48,364 bases of DNA from CADEFF01 sp964569315 (GCA_964569315.1 CAZMUZ010000015.1:1-48364), one strand, 5' to 3'; numbered from the stretch's first letter, positions 17,063-25,497 are shown. A program made the numbers and translations. Notes: generated by a model not told the origin, from the sequence alone.

Positions 17063-17119
17063 GCCGATCGGATTTTCCGGGGAACGCGCAGCGGCCCGAA
17101 AAGGCCGCGCGAGACAGCC

Positions 17120-17320
17120 TCAACGGTGGCTGTGCTTCCGGTGCTCGGCTTCGTCGAAGGCGAGCTTGATCTGATAGAAGACGTAGAGCACCGAGAAGAG
17201 GAAGAAGCCGAGACCGCCCCAATAGGGCACCGACTGACCGCCGCGCGCCGCGACGAAGAGCCCGATAAGGCCCATGATGGCCACCGCGCCGCTCAGCAGC
17301 CACTTGCTCGCATCACCCAT
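17120..17320 (-). CDS. Small two-helix membrane protein
   Basis: A 66-residue protein with two transmembrane helices (about 8-25 and 33-51) joined by a short polar turn (ARGGQSVPYWGG) and ending in a charged, His-rich tail (EAEHRKHSHR). The ATG at 17320 has GAGGAG upstream. I do not recognise the family; small proteins of this layout are common in alphaproteobacteria. It stands downstream of the sensor kinase gene on the same strand, 106 nt away, and is convergent with the methyltransferase gene. Confidence 0.75.
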   Translation of the reverse strand: MGDASKWLLSGAVAIMGLIGLFVAARGGQSVPYWGGLGFFLFSVLYVFYQIKLAFDEAEHRKHSHR

Positions 17321-17426
17321 CGTCTTCGCTCCTCGGAACCGGCCCGCGCCCAAGGGCCGAGCGAGCGGCAATCTAAGGCCCGGCATGGCGGCTGGCAACG
17401 GTCGCGAATGCCGCAGAGCCCAGCGG

Positions 17427-18836
17427 TCAACGACCGTTCCCGGCGGCGGCGCGGCGGCGCGGCAGCTCGAGCCGGAAGAGGGTGCCCTCGCCCGTGCTCT
17501 CGACCAGCAGAAGATCGCCGCCATGGGCCCGCATCAGCTCGCGCGCGATGGCGAGCCCGAGGCCGGAGCCGCCGGGCCGGCCGGAGCCGGCGAATGGCCG
17601 GAACAGGTTCTCCCGGCTGCGCGGCGCAAGCCCGGGGCCGTTGTCCGAAATATCGATCTCGACCCGGTCGGGCGCCGTGCGGGCGGCGACCGTGATCGCG
17701 CCCGCCCCCGATTGCAGGGCGTTCTGGGCGAGGTTCGCGATCACCCGGTAGAGCTGGCCGCGATCGGCCTCGACCTCGACGCCGTCGGCCTCGTTGCGCC
17801 AGACGACATTGCCGTTGGTCGGCAGTGCTGCGGTCACCTCCTCGACGAGCGGCGCCAGCGGGAAACGGCGGAGATCGAGCGGCGGCGTTCCCTCGCGGGT
17901 GAATTCCAGCGTCTTCATGCAGAGATCGGCGGCCCGGCCGATCGCGGCGGCGAGCGTCGGCACGGCGCGCTGCACCTGCGGATCGGCGCTGGCGGCGAGG
18001 CGGTCGGAGACGAGCTGCGCCGTCGCCAGCATGTTGCGGAGATCGTGGCTGATCTTGGTGACCGCCGTGCCGAGCGCCGCGAGGCGGGTCTGCTGCGCGA
18101 GCGCATCGCGCATCACCGCCTGCATGCCGACCAGCTCCGCCTGCGCGATCCCGATCTCATCCGAGCGGCCGGTGACCGGCAGCGGCCGCGAGCGGTCCTC
18201 GGGGTTGTCGCGGAATTCGATCATGCTTTCGGTCATGCGCCGGATCGGCCGCACCATCCACCATTGCAGCGCGAGATAGACGAGGCTCGCCGTGACCAGC
18301 GAGATCACGATCGAGAGGGCGAGGATGCTCTGCGCATAGTCGATCATCGCCATGCGCATCGGCGCTTCCCGCATGACGATCTCGACCACCGTATCGGGAT
18401 GGCGGGGCGACGTGCTGACCACGCGGATCACCCTGTCCCTGGTCTCCGCCAGCACCGCGAAGGCGTCGCCGATGAGGCCGAGGAAGCCGCGCTCGCGGAG
18501 ATCGTACTGGGCGTCGATCGGCGGCAGCGCCGCTTCCATGCCGAGCATCAGCTTCTTGCCGTCCGGCCGTTTCAGCCCGATGAGATAGACCCCGGCCTGC
18601 GCCAGAAGCTCCTCCTCCAGCGCCTCGTCCACCATGAAATCGGGCGTCGCCAGCAGTGCCAGCACGGCGATGTTGGCGGCGGCGATGCGCTCCTCGAGAT
18701 ATTTCACCCGGAAGGACGAGATCGAGGGCGAGAAGATCAGCACCTCGCTCAGCATCACGAAGGCGACCGTCAGCACCAGCAGCTTCGCCGAGAGGCTGTT
18801 CCGGAGCGACGGCAGCCTGGGGCGTTCGATGGTCAT
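17427..18836 (-). CDS. Orphan sensor histidine kinase
   Basis: A 469-residue membrane histidine kinase. The order is TM1 (about 18-38), periplasmic sensor region (about 40-165), TM2 (about 169-190), HAMP (about 191-245), dimerisation domain with the phosphoacceptor His264 in KISHDLRNML, and a HATPase domain with N-box NLAQNALQSGA, G1 DNGPGL and G2 GGSGLGLAIA. No response regulator gene is adjacent, so the partner must be encoded elsewhere. The periplasmic part has no recognised ligand domain. The TVP38/DedA gene lies 44 nt upstream on the same strand and may be co-transcribed. Confidence 0.92.
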   Translation of the reverse strand: MTIERPRLPSLRNSLSAKLLVLTVAFVMLSEVLIFSPSISSFRVKYLEERIAAANIAVLALLATPDFMVDEALEEELLAQAGVYLIGLKRPDGKKLMLGMEAALPPIDAQYDLRERGFLGLIGDAFAVLAETRDRVIRVVSTSPRHPDTVVEIVMREAPMRMAMIDYAQSILALSIVISLVTASLVYLALQWWMVRPIRRMTESMIEFRDNPEDRSRPLPVTGRSDEIGIAQAELVGMQAVMRDALAQQTRLAALGTAVTKISHDLRNMLATAQLVSDRLAASADPQVQRAVPTLAAAIGRAADLCMKTLEFTREGTPPLDLRRFPLAPLVEEVTAALPTNGNVVWRNEADGVEVEADRGQLYRVIANLAQNALQSGAGAITVAARTAPDRVEIDISDNGPGLAPRSRENLFRPFAGSGRPGGSGLGLAIARELMRAHGGDLLLVESTGEGTLFRLELPRRRAAAGNGR

Positions 18837-18880
18837 GCTGCTAGCGGGGGCGCCGCATGACGCCCGCGCCCCTCATCCCG

Positions 18881-19639
18881 TCACCGGGTGCGCGCCCGAC
18901 GCTTCTTCCAGGCCTTGAAGAAGACCGGCAGCAGCATGAGCAGCCCGAGCCCGGTAAGCGCGAACACCATGGTAGGCGTGAGGACGTTCTCGAGCGAAAC
19001 CGGCACGTCGGCGTCGAAGATCGCACCCAGCCCCGCGCCGAAGCTGGCGAAGATGATGCAGGAGGGCAGGATGCCGAGCAACGTCGCAATCGTATAGACC
19101 CGAAAGGAAACCCCGACGAACGGCGCGACCAGATTGATGATGAAGGCCGGAAAGATCGGAATCAGCCGCAAGGTCAGCATGTAGTACAATGCGTTTTCTT
19201 GAAAGCCCGCCTCGAGCCGATCCATCCAGCTTCCGGCCCGGGCCTTGATCAGGCTCCCGAACGCGCTCTGCGCCACCAAGAAGACGATGCAGGCGCCGAG
19301 CGTCTCGGCGACGACCGAGGCCACACCGCCGACCGTGACGCCGAAGAGAAAGCCGCCGGCGACCGTCATGATCGAGGCGATCGGCAGGGAGAGCACCACC
19401 AGCAGCGCGTAAAGGGCGAAAAAGCCGAAGAAGCTCGCGAGCCAGTGCCGGTCCACCAGGGTCAGCAGCTGCGCCCGGTTCTCCCGGACGGCGTCCAGGT
19501 TGATGTAGCTGCGGAAATCGAAGGCAAGGAAGATGGCGGCGGCGAGCGCCAGCAGGATGACAGGCCAGAACCGTCGGGTGCCCGCGGCGAGGCTGGTAAC
19601 CGTGTTGTTCACCCGCGACCCGCCGACCTGCTCCGCCAC
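18881..19639 (-). CDS. TVP38/TMEM64 (DedA-superfamily) membrane protein
   Basis: A 252-residue inner-membrane protein with about six hydrophobic segments. The SNARE-associated (VTT) domain core is visible: LPIASIMTVAGGFLFG (about 85-100), ETLGACIVFLVAQSAFG and LRLIPIFPAFIINLVAPFVG (about 157-176), the proline-containing re-entrant region. DedA-superfamily members are linked to lipid scrambling or undecaprenyl-phosphate recycling; which applies here is not known. The C-terminus is strongly basic (KAWKKRRARTR). It lies upstream of the sensor kinase gene on the same strand. Confidence 0.9.
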   Translation of the reverse strand: MAEQVGGSRVNNTVTSLAAGTRRFWPVILLALAAAIFLAFDFRSYINLDAVRENRAQLLTLVDRHWLASFFGFFALYALLVVLSLPIASIMTVAGGFLFGVTVGGVASVVAETLGACIVFLVAQSAFGSLIKARAGSWMDRLEAGFQENALYYMLTLRLIPIFPAFIINLVAPFVGVSFRVYTIATLLGILPSCIIFASFGAGLGAIFDADVPVSLENVLTPTMVFALTGLGLLMLLPVFFKAWKKRRARTR

Positions 19640-19766
19640 CGGATCGCCGGGCCGGGCTCCGGGAGCGGGCCAGCCGGGACGCCGGGCGGCGCATCATGCC
19701 CGAACCGCAGGGCCGGACAAGCGCCAAAGCCGGCCCCGCGGCCTTGCGCGGAAGGCCCGGCTTCCG

Positions 19767-19795
19767 TTGACTCCGCGGCCGCAAGCCCCTATACA
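19767..19795 (+). promoter_or_regulatory. Near-consensus sigma-70 promoter for rpmH
   Basis: TTGACT (19767-19772) and TATACA (19790-19795) are spaced by exactly 17 nt and lie 45 nt before the rpmH start. This is the best promoter match noticed in the window and fits the strong constant expression expected of a ribosomal protein gene. Confidence 0.75.
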
Positions 19796-19839
19796 GCGCC
19801 GGCATTTTCCTCGATTCCCCGGACCTTTGGAGACTGACC

Positions 19840-19974
19840 TTGAAGCGCACCTATCAACCCAGTGTGTTGGTTCGCAAGCGCCGCCACGGCTTCCGGTCGC
19901 GCATGGCCACGGTCGGCGGCCGCAAGGTCATCGCCTCGCGGCGCGCCAAGGGCCGTAAGCGCCTCAGCGCCTAG
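19840..19974 (+). CDS. rpmH: 50S ribosomal protein L34
   Basis: A 44-residue ribosomal protein L34 of the large subunit. It reads KRTYQPS, then RKRRHGFRSRM, then GGRKVIASRRAKGRKRLSA, the full and very basic L34 pattern at normal length. The start codon is TTG, with TTTGGAG about 8 nt upstream; no ATG is available at the conserved position. rnpA begins 16 nt after the stop, the classical rpmH-rnpA pair, and a near-consensus promoter lies just upstream. Confidence 0.97.
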   Translation: MKRTYQPSVLVRKRRHGFRSRMATVGGRKVIASRRAKGRKRLSA

Positions 19975-19990
19975 GTCCGGAACCGGGCCG

Positions 19991-20356
19991 ATGGCGCAGC
20001 TCCCGCGGCTGAAGCGGCGCCGGGAATTCCTGACGGTAGCCGGCAGCGGACGCAAGGCGGTCGCGCCGGGCCTCATCCTGCAAGCGACCGGGCCTTCGCG
20101 GGCCCCGGCTCCCGATGCAGCGGTATCGGGCCTCAGGGTCGGCTTCACGGCAAGCCGCAAGGTCGGCAATGCGGTTGCCCGCAACCGCGCCCGCCGGCGC
20201 CTGCGCGCCGCGAGCGAGACCGTGCTGCGCGCCCATGCGGCAAATGGCCACGATTATGTGGTCATCGCGCGGGCCGGCACGCTGACGCGGCCCTATGCCG
20301 AGCTGCTCGGCGATCTCGCAGGCGCCCTGAAGCGCCTCTCGCTCTACCGGCCCTAG
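19991..20356 (+). CDS. rnpA: Ribonuclease P protein component
   Basis: A 121-residue RNase P protein, which binds the catalytic RNA and helps remove tRNA 5' leaders. The signature RNR motif region SRKVGNAVARNRARRRLR (residues 54-71) is present, and the N-terminal LKRRREFLTVAGSGRK segment is usual. The ATG at 19991 gives the standard N-terminus. It sits between rpmH and yidD, 11 nt ahead of the latter, in a conserved operon. Confidence 0.96.
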   Translation: MAQLPRLKRRREFLTVAGSGRKAVAPGLILQATGPSRAPAPDAAVSGLRVGFTASRKVGNAVARNRARRRLRAASETVLRAHAANGHDYVVIARAGTLTRPYAELLGDLAGALKRLSLYRP

Positions 20357-20367
20357 GAGATCCAGGC

Positions 20368-20640
20368 TTGCTCCAGCCGCGACATTTCTGCATCGGCCTG
20401 ATCCGGCTCTATCAGTATGCGATAGGGCCGGTGCTGCCGCGCGGCTGCCGCTTCGAGCCGAGCTGCTCCGCCTATGCCGCCGAAGCCTATGAGCGCCATG
20501 GCGTGCTCGGCGGGAGCTGGCTCGCGCTCAGCCGCCTGGTCCGCTGCCAGCCCTGGGGCGGCGATGGCTACGATCCCGTGCCGCAGCGCCTCGGGCTGCC
20601 GAAGCGGCTGCACGGTCTCACCCGATCCCTTCCCTTCTGA
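20368..20640 (+). CDS. yidD: Membrane protein insertion efficiency factor YidD
   Basis: A 90-residue YidD protein, a small inner-membrane-associated factor that aids YidC-dependent insertion. The core LIRLYQYAIGPVLPRGCRF, PSCSAYAAEA and LVRCQPWGGDGYDPVP motifs match the family, including the conserved cysteines. The start codon is TTG at 20368. yidC starts 28 nt downstream, so rnpA, yidD and yidC are contiguous. Confidence 0.95.
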   Translation: MLQPRHFCIGLIRLYQYAIGPVLPRGCRFEPSCSAYAAEAYERHGVLGGSWLALSRLVRCQPWGGDGYDPVPQRLGLPKRLHGLTRSLPF

Positions 20641-20668
20641 CGCCGACATAGAGTTCCCCGTATCTCGC

Positions 20669-22435
20669 ATGGAACAGCGCAACCTCATCCTGGCGGTGGT
20701 GGTCTCCGTCGTCATCCTGATCGGCTCCCAGATGCTGATGACCTGGCTCTATCCGGCGCCCCCGCCGGCGCCGGCGCCGGCTCCTGCGGAACAGACCACG
20801 GCCCCCGCCACGACCGGGAACGGCACCGCGCCGCTCGGCGCGCCGACCGTCGGCGGCACCAACACCGCGACGCCGGCGCCGGCGACCGCCGAGACGGATG
20901 CGCTGCTCAGCCGGCCCGAGGCGCTCGGGCGCTCGCCGCGCGTCGCCATCGCCTCGCCGCATGTCACGGGTTCGATCGCGCTCCGCGGCGGCCGGGTCGA
21001 CGATCTGGTGCTGAACGACTATCACGAGGAGGTCGATCCGAGCTCGCCCAAGATCATCCTGCTTTCGCCGGCGGGCGCCAAGGACGCCTACTACGCGGAC
21101 TATGGCTGGGTCGCCGATGCGCCGGGCGTGGCGCTGCCCGGCGCGGACACGCTCTGGCAGGCGGACGGCGACAAGCTCTCCCCGGACCGGCCGGTCACGC
21201 TCCGGTGGGACAACGGCCAGGGCCTGACCTTCTACCGGAGCTTCGCGCTCGACGCCGACTACATGTTCACCGTGACGCAGCGCGTCGAGAACAACGGCAG
21301 CGCGCCGGTGACGCTCTATCCCTATGGCCTGATCGCGCGGCACGGCACGCCGCATCTCCTCAACTTCTACATCCTGCATGAAGGAATGCTGGGCGTGCTC
21401 AACGGCACGCTCGAGGAGATCGACTACAGCGACGTGGCCGACCAGGGCCAGATGCCGTTCCAATCGACCGGCGGCTGGCTCGGCATCACCGACAAATACT
21501 GGCTGGTGGCGCTGGTGCCGGACCAGGCGCAGCCGATCGCCGCGCGGTTCGGCCACACGACGCAGAACGGGACCGACCTCTACCAGACCGACTATCGCGG
21601 CGACGCGCTCGCCATCGCACCGGGCGGCAGCGGCGAGAGCACCGGCCACCTCTTCGCCGGCGCGAAGGAAGTCCGCCTCCTCGACCACTACAAGGACACG
21701 GTCGGCATCCCGCTTTTCGACCGCGCCGTCGATTTCGGCTGGTTCTACTTCCTCACCAAGCCGATCTTCTACGTGCTCGATTTCCTCAACCGCCATATCG
21801 GCAATTTCGGCGTCGCCATCCTGGCGCTGACCGTGATGATCCGCCTTCTCATGTATCCGCTCGCGAACAAGTCGTTCCGCGCGATGAACAAGATGAAGGG
21901 CCTGACGCCGGAGATGACCAAGCTCCGCGAGCGGTTCAAGGAAGACAAGCCGCGCATGCAGCAGGAGCTGATGGCGCTCTACAAGCGCGAGAAGGTGAAC
22001 CCGGCGGCGGGCTGCCTGCCCATTCTGGTGCAGATTCCGGTGTTTTTTGCGCTCTACAAGGTGCTTTTCGTCACCATCGAGATGCGCCACGCGCCCTTTT
22101 TCGGCTGGATTCAGGACCTCTCGGCGAAGGATCCGACCTCCTATCTCAATCTTTTCGGCCTGGCACCCTGGGGCGTGCCGCAGCTCGGCGCGCTCGATGT
22201 CGTCAGCCTCGGCATCTGGCCGCTCATCATGGGCGTGACCATGTGGCTGCAGCAGAAGATGAACCCGGCCCCGCCGGACCCGGTGCAGGCGCGCATCATG
22301 TCGATCCTGCCGATCGTCTTCACCTTCATGCTGGCGCATTTCCCGGCCGGGCTCGTGATCTACTGGGCGTGGAACAACACGCTCTCGATCGCGCAGCAAT
22401 GGATGCTGAAGCGACGGATGGAACAGAAGACCTGA
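20669..22435 (+). CDS. yidC: Membrane protein insertase YidC
   Basis: A 588-residue Oxa1/YidC insertase, which inserts inner-membrane proteins alone or with SecYEG. It opens with a TM1 (MEQRNLILAVVVSVVILIGS, residues 1-20), then a Pro/Ala/Thr-rich linker (about 29-75), the large periplasmic beta-sandwich domain (about 90-360) and the conserved five-helix core with KPIFYVLDFLNRHIGNFG, the hydrophilic-groove Arg in MIRLLMYPL, and NPAAGCLPILVQIPVFFALYK (split here: NPAAGCLPILVQIP then VFFALYK). The ATG at 20669 gives the canonical start. engB follows closely. Confidence 0.97.
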   Translation: MEQRNLILAVVVSVVILIGSQMLMTWLYPAPPPAPAPAPAEQTTAPATTGNGTAPLGAPTVGGTNTATPAPATAETDALLSRPEALGRSPRVAIASPHVTGSIALRGGRVDDLVLNDYHEEVDPSSPKIILLSPAGAKDAYYADYGWVADAPGVALPGADTLWQADGDKLSPDRPVTLRWDNGQGLTFYRSFALDADYMFTVTQRVENNGSAPVTLYPYGLIARHGTPHLLNFYILHEGMLGVLNGTLEEIDYSDVADQGQMPFQSTGGWLGITDKYWLVALVPDQAQPIAARFGHTTQNGTDLYQTDYRGDALAIAPGGSGESTGHLFAGAKEVRLLDHYKDTVGIPLFDRAVDFGWFYFLTKPIFYVLDFLNRHIGNFGVAILALTVMIRLLMYPLANKSFRAMNKMKGLTPEMTKLRERFKEDKPRMQQELMALYKREKVNPAAGCLPILVQIPVFFALYKVLFVTIEMRHAPFFGWIQDLSAKDPTSYLNLFGLAPWGVPQLGALDVVSLGIWPLIMGVTMWLQQKMNPAPPDPVQARIMSILPIVFTFMLAHFPAGLVIYWAWNNTLSIAQQWMLKRRMEQKT

Positions 22436-22472
22436 GACGGATCCCCCGCGGATCCGGCGAGGAGCGACGGCG

Positions 22473-23135
22473 ATCCCGACCGAGAGCGAAACCGAGACGA
22501 GCGCGGAGGAACGGGAGGCGGGCCGCCGCCTGTTCGCCGCCGAATGCAGGTTCGTCGCCGGCGCCGACAACCCCGACGCCCTGCCGCCGATCTCGCTGCC
22601 GGAGATCGGCTTCGCCGGCCGGTCCAATGTCGGCAAGTCGAGCCTGGTGAATGCGCTCACCGGCCGCAATACGCTGGCGCGGGTCTCCCACACGCCGGGC
22701 CGGACCCAGCAGATCAATTTCTTCGTCCTCGGCGACCGGCTGATGCTGGTCGATCTCCCGGGCTACGGCTATGCGAAGGTGTCGAAGCGCATCGCGCGCG
22801 ACTGGCGGGGCCTCGCCGAGCTCTATCTCAAGGGGCGGCCGACGCTCCGGCGCGTGCTGCTGCTCGTGGATTCGCGCCACGGCCTCAAGGACAGCGACCG
22901 CGCCATCATGACGCTGCTCGACGGCGCCGCGCAGTCCTACCAGATCGTCCTCACCAAGGCCGACAAACAGAAGCCCGACGCGCTCCGCGCGCTCTCGGAC
23001 GAGGTCGCGACCGAGGCCGCGACCCACGTCGCCGCCCATCCCGAGATCCTCGCCACCAGCGCCTTCACCGGGCTCGGCATCGAGCGGCTCCGCGCGGAGC
23101 TGACCCTGCTCGCGGCCCCGAACGCTTTGCGTTAG
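22473..23135 (+). CDS. engB: Ribosome biogenesis GTPase EngB (YihA/YsxC) with apparent ATC start
   Basis: A 220-residue GTPase needed for assembly of the large ribosomal subunit. G1 is GRSNVGKSS, G3 DLPGYG, G4 LTKADK and G5 SAF, all in order. There is no ATG, GTG or TTG in frame between the yidC stop and the G1 motif; the first such codon (GTG, 22647) lies after the P-loop and would destroy the enzyme. The conserved N-terminal stretch EAGRRLFAAECRFVAGA is encoded upstream, and an ATC at 22473 sits 8 nt after GAGGAG, exactly where a start should be. Either ATC is used, or an ATG was changed by mutation or sequencing error. A CTG at 22530 is a weaker option. Confidence 0.9.
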   Translation: MPTESETETSAEEREAGRRLFAAECRFVAGADNPDALPPISLPEIGFAGRSNVGKSSLVNALTGRNTLARVSHTPGRTQQINFFVLGDRLMLVDLPGYGYAKVSKRIARDWRGLAELYLKGRPTLRRVLLLVDSRHGLKDSDRAIMTLLDGAAQSYQIVLTKADKQKPDALRALSDEVATEAATHVAAHPEILATSAFTGLGIERLRAELTLLAAPNALR

Positions 23136-23211
23136 AAACCCGATACGTTAGAGTGGCGCCGCCCGCGGGACCCGCGCGCGGCAACGGGAAAGCCACCGGC
23201 TCGTCATCCGC

Positions 23212-24102
23212 ATGTCGCAAAGCAATTTCAGCGAAACCAAATACTGGCTGCGCACCGCGCGCACGATCTCGGAGGCGCTGCCCTACATGCAGCGCCACGC
23301 CGGCAGCCGCTTCGTCATCAAATATGGCGGCCACGCCATGGTGGACGGGGAGCTCGCGCGCGTCTTCGCGCAGGACGTGGTGCTGCTGAAGCAGGTCGGC
23401 ATCCACCCCATCGTCGTCCATGGCGGCGGGCCGCAGATCGGCCAGATGCTGGACCGGCTGCAGATCAAGAGCGAGTTCGTGGACGGGCTTCGGGTGACCG
23501 ATGCGGCGGCGATCGAGGTGGTCGAGATGGTGCTGGCCGGCACCATCAACAAGCAGATCGTCTCCGCCGTCAACGCCGCCGGCGGCATGGCGATCGGCAT
23601 CTCCGGCAAGGATGCGGGCCTGATGGAGGCGAAGCGCCTGACGCTGGAGAAGGACGGCCGGCAGGTCGATTTGGGGCTGGTCGGCGATCCCGCGCGGGTC
23701 AACCCGCATGTGATCGAGGTATTGGAGAATTCCGCGATCATCCCGGTGATCGCGCCCGTCGGCAGCGGCGCCGACGGCCAGACCTACAACGTCAATGCCG
23801 ATACCGCGGCGGGCGCCATCGCGGCCGCCGCGAAGGCGACGCGGCTCATCATGCTGACCGACGTCGCGGGGGTGCTCGACAAGACCGGGAAGCTCGTCGA
23901 GGAGCTGACCGTCGCCCAGGTGCATGAGCTGATGCGCGACGGCACGATCACCGGCGGCATGATCCCGAAGCTCGAAACCTGCCTCGAGGCGGTCGAGAAC
24001 GGCGTCGAGGCGGCGGTCATCCTCGACGGCCGCGTGCCGCACGCGCTGCTGCTCGAGATCTTCACCCCGCACGGCCTCGGCACGCTCGTCCGCAGGGGCT
24101 GA
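23212..24102 (+). CDS. argB: Acetylglutamate kinase
   Basis: A 296-residue acetylglutamate kinase, which phosphorylates N-acetyl-L-glutamate in the second step of arginine synthesis. FVIKYGGHAM (about 35-44), VVHGGGPQIG (about 65-74), the DLGLVGDP region and the ATP-site GGMIPKLETC are characteristic. The N-terminal extension before the first strand (about 25 residues, with YMQRHAGSR) fits the hexameric, arginine-inhibited form, though feedback control is inferred. It follows engB after 76 nt in the conserved order yidC-engB-argB. Confidence 0.97.
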   Translation: MSQSNFSETKYWLRTARTISEALPYMQRHAGSRFVIKYGGHAMVDGELARVFAQDVVLLKQVGIHPIVVHGGGPQIGQMLDRLQIKSEFVDGLRVTDAAAIEVVEMVLAGTINKQIVSAVNAAGGMAIGISGKDAGLMEAKRLTLEKDGRQVDLGLVGDPARVNPHVIEVLENSAIIPVIAPVGSGADGQTYNVNADTAAGAIAAAAKATRLIMLTDVAGVLDKTGKLVEELTVAQVHELMRDGTITGGMIPKLETCLEAVENGVEAAVILDGRVPHALLLEIFTPHGLGTLVRRG

Positions 24103-24220
24103 ACCTCGCGCGAAATCCGCGACTTAGGCGCGCTCGCCGATTCGTGAGCGCCCGTCCGCTGGCTATCGTCTAGAATTCCGCGGCGGCATCGTGGATATCG
24201 CGAACCTATGCGGGGGTGTC

Positions 24221-24346
24221 ATGCGCAAATTGCTCATCCTGCTGCTGTTGACGATTACGGCCGGCGGGTCGATCGCCGGCTGCGCGCCCAGAGAGCGCGG
24301 AGGTCTCGGCGACTATCGGGGCGGCGGCGACGGCAGCTTCGATTGA
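24221..24346 (+). CDS. Tiny lipoprotein, copy 1 (41 residues)
   Basis: A 41-residue predicted lipoprotein: basic start MRKLL, hydrophobic core, lipobox SIAGC (Cys21), then a 20-residue tail rich in Gly, Arg and Asp (APRERGGLGDYRGGGDGSFD). The mature peptide would be only 21 residues. GGGGGTG lies upstream of the ATG. A second gene of the same design begins 48 nt after the stop, so the two look like a tandem pair. I recognise no family; it lacks the entericidin NTxxGxGxD signature. An envelope location is predicted. Confidence 0.65.
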   Translation: MRKLLILLLLTITAGGSIAGCAPRERGGLGDYRGGGDGSFD

Positions 24347-24394
24347 CCGGTCGCCGTTCCGGCGGGAGCGGCGCAAGAATCGGAGGGAAGCGAC

Positions 24395-24529
24395 ATGAAG
24401 CGGCTCTATGCGCTCGTCCTGCTGGGAATGATTGCGGTCGTCGTCGTCGGGTGCGCCCGCGAGGCCACGGTCGATCGAGAGCCCTATCAGCGGCATTTCC
24501 GCGGCGGGGACCGGGGCGGCCGCGACTAG
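24395..24529 (+). CDS. Tiny lipoprotein, copy 2 (44 residues)
   Basis: A 44-residue predicted lipoprotein: MKRLY start, hydrophobic core, lipobox VVVVGC (Cys20; weak at -3, where Val is tolerated), then a 24-residue polar tail ending RGGDRGGRD. GGAGG is well placed upstream of the ATG. The tail shares the Gly/Arg/Asp character and the Y-x-RG-GD pattern of the upstream copy, suggesting an old duplication or shared constraint. Function is unknown. Confidence 0.68.
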   Translation: MKRLYALVLLGMIAVVVVGCAREATVDREPYQRHFRGGDRGGRD

Positions 24530-24659
24530 GGCCTTCGCCGACCCGACCGCCCGCGATTCCTTCCGTGCCGCCAACGGCCGGCCGCATGGCGGACCCGCGC
24601 TTGCTTCGGGCTGCCCCGGGTTGTCGCAGCGGCGGCTTTGCCGCACTCTGCCGCCTGTC

Positions 24660-25430
24660 ATGAAACCCGCCGACAAATCCGCAAGCAGGGCCCCGGACGC
24701 GAAGAACGTCGCGGCCGAGGCCTCCACCATCGTCGTGACGCCACCCGGCATCGCGCGCGGCCTCGACCATATCGACACCTGGATCTTCGATCTCGACAAC
24801 ACGCTCTACCCGGCCCGCTGCCGGCTTTTCGACCAGGTGGACCGGCTGATCGGCCGCTATATCGAGACGCAGCTCGGTCTCGACGCCGTCGCCGCGCGCG
24901 CCCTGCAGAAGCGCTATTTCCGCGAGCATGGCACGACGCTCTCCGGCCTGATGCGCCATCACGGCGTCGATCCGCATCAGTTCCTCGCCTTCGTCCATGA
25001 GATCGACCTCGCGCCCGTCGAGCCGAGCCCGAGCCTCGCCGCGGGGCTCGCGCGGCTGCCCGGGCGGAAGCTCATCTACACCAACGGATCGGTCGCCCAT
25101 GCCGAGCGGGTGATGGAGAAGCTCGGGGTGCGCGGCGCTTTCGAGGGCATCTTCGACATCGTCGCCGGGGAGTTCCGGCCGAAGCCGGAGATCGAGAGCT
25201 ATCGCCGCCTCATCGAGCGCTTCCGGATCGAGCCGAAGCGCGCGGCCCTGATCGAGGATCTGCCGAAGAACCTGATCCCCGCCGCCGAGCTCGGCATGAC
25301 CACCGTGCTCATCGCCACCGACAGCGAATGGGCGAACGAGGCGGCCGAGGGTGCGCATGTGCATCACCGGACCGAGGACCTCGTCGCCTGGATCGAAGCG
25401 GCGGTCGCGAGCCTCGCCGCCCGGCGTTGA
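24660..25430 (+). CDS. Pyrimidine 5'-nucleotidase (HAD superfamily)
   Basis: A 256-residue HAD phosphatase of the pyrimidine 5'-nucleotidase (SDT1-like) group, which dephosphorylates UMP/CMP-type nucleotides. The catalytic motif I is FDLDNTLYP (both Asp residues, about residues 42-50), motif II YTNGS, motif III the Lys of RPKPEIESY and motif IV LIEDLPKN. The cap is the short helical kind (C1). The first 25 residues before the domain are low-complexity and the exact start is uncertain. In alphaproteobacteria this gene commonly precedes dapD, as here. Confidence 0.9.
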   Translation: MKPADKSASRAPDAKNVAAEASTIVVTPPGIARGLDHIDTWIFDLDNTLYPARCRLFDQVDRLIGRYIETQLGLDAVAARALQKRYFREHGTTLSGLMRHHGVDPHQFLAFVHEIDLAPVEPSPSLAAGLARLPGRKLIYTNGSVAHAERVMEKLGVRGAFEGIFDIVAGEFRPKPEIESYRRLIERFRIEPKRAALIEDLPKNLIPAAELGMTTVLIATDSEWANEAAEGAHVHHRTEDLVAWIEAAVASLAARR

Positions 25431-25497
25431 CAGGGCTCCGGCCCCTGCCCCATCTTCGGGGCCGTTTCAGCCCGCCAGCGCCCCGGAACCCTGCCGC

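Noticed and set aside
19640..19840. Replication origin near rpmH
   Set aside because: There is no dnaA gene and no DnaA-box cluster or AT-rich unwinding stretch was seen; in many alphaproteobacteria rpmH is away from the origin.
24221..24529. Entericidin-type lipoproteins
   Set aside because: Size is right, but the conserved NTxxGxGxD region is missing from both peptides.
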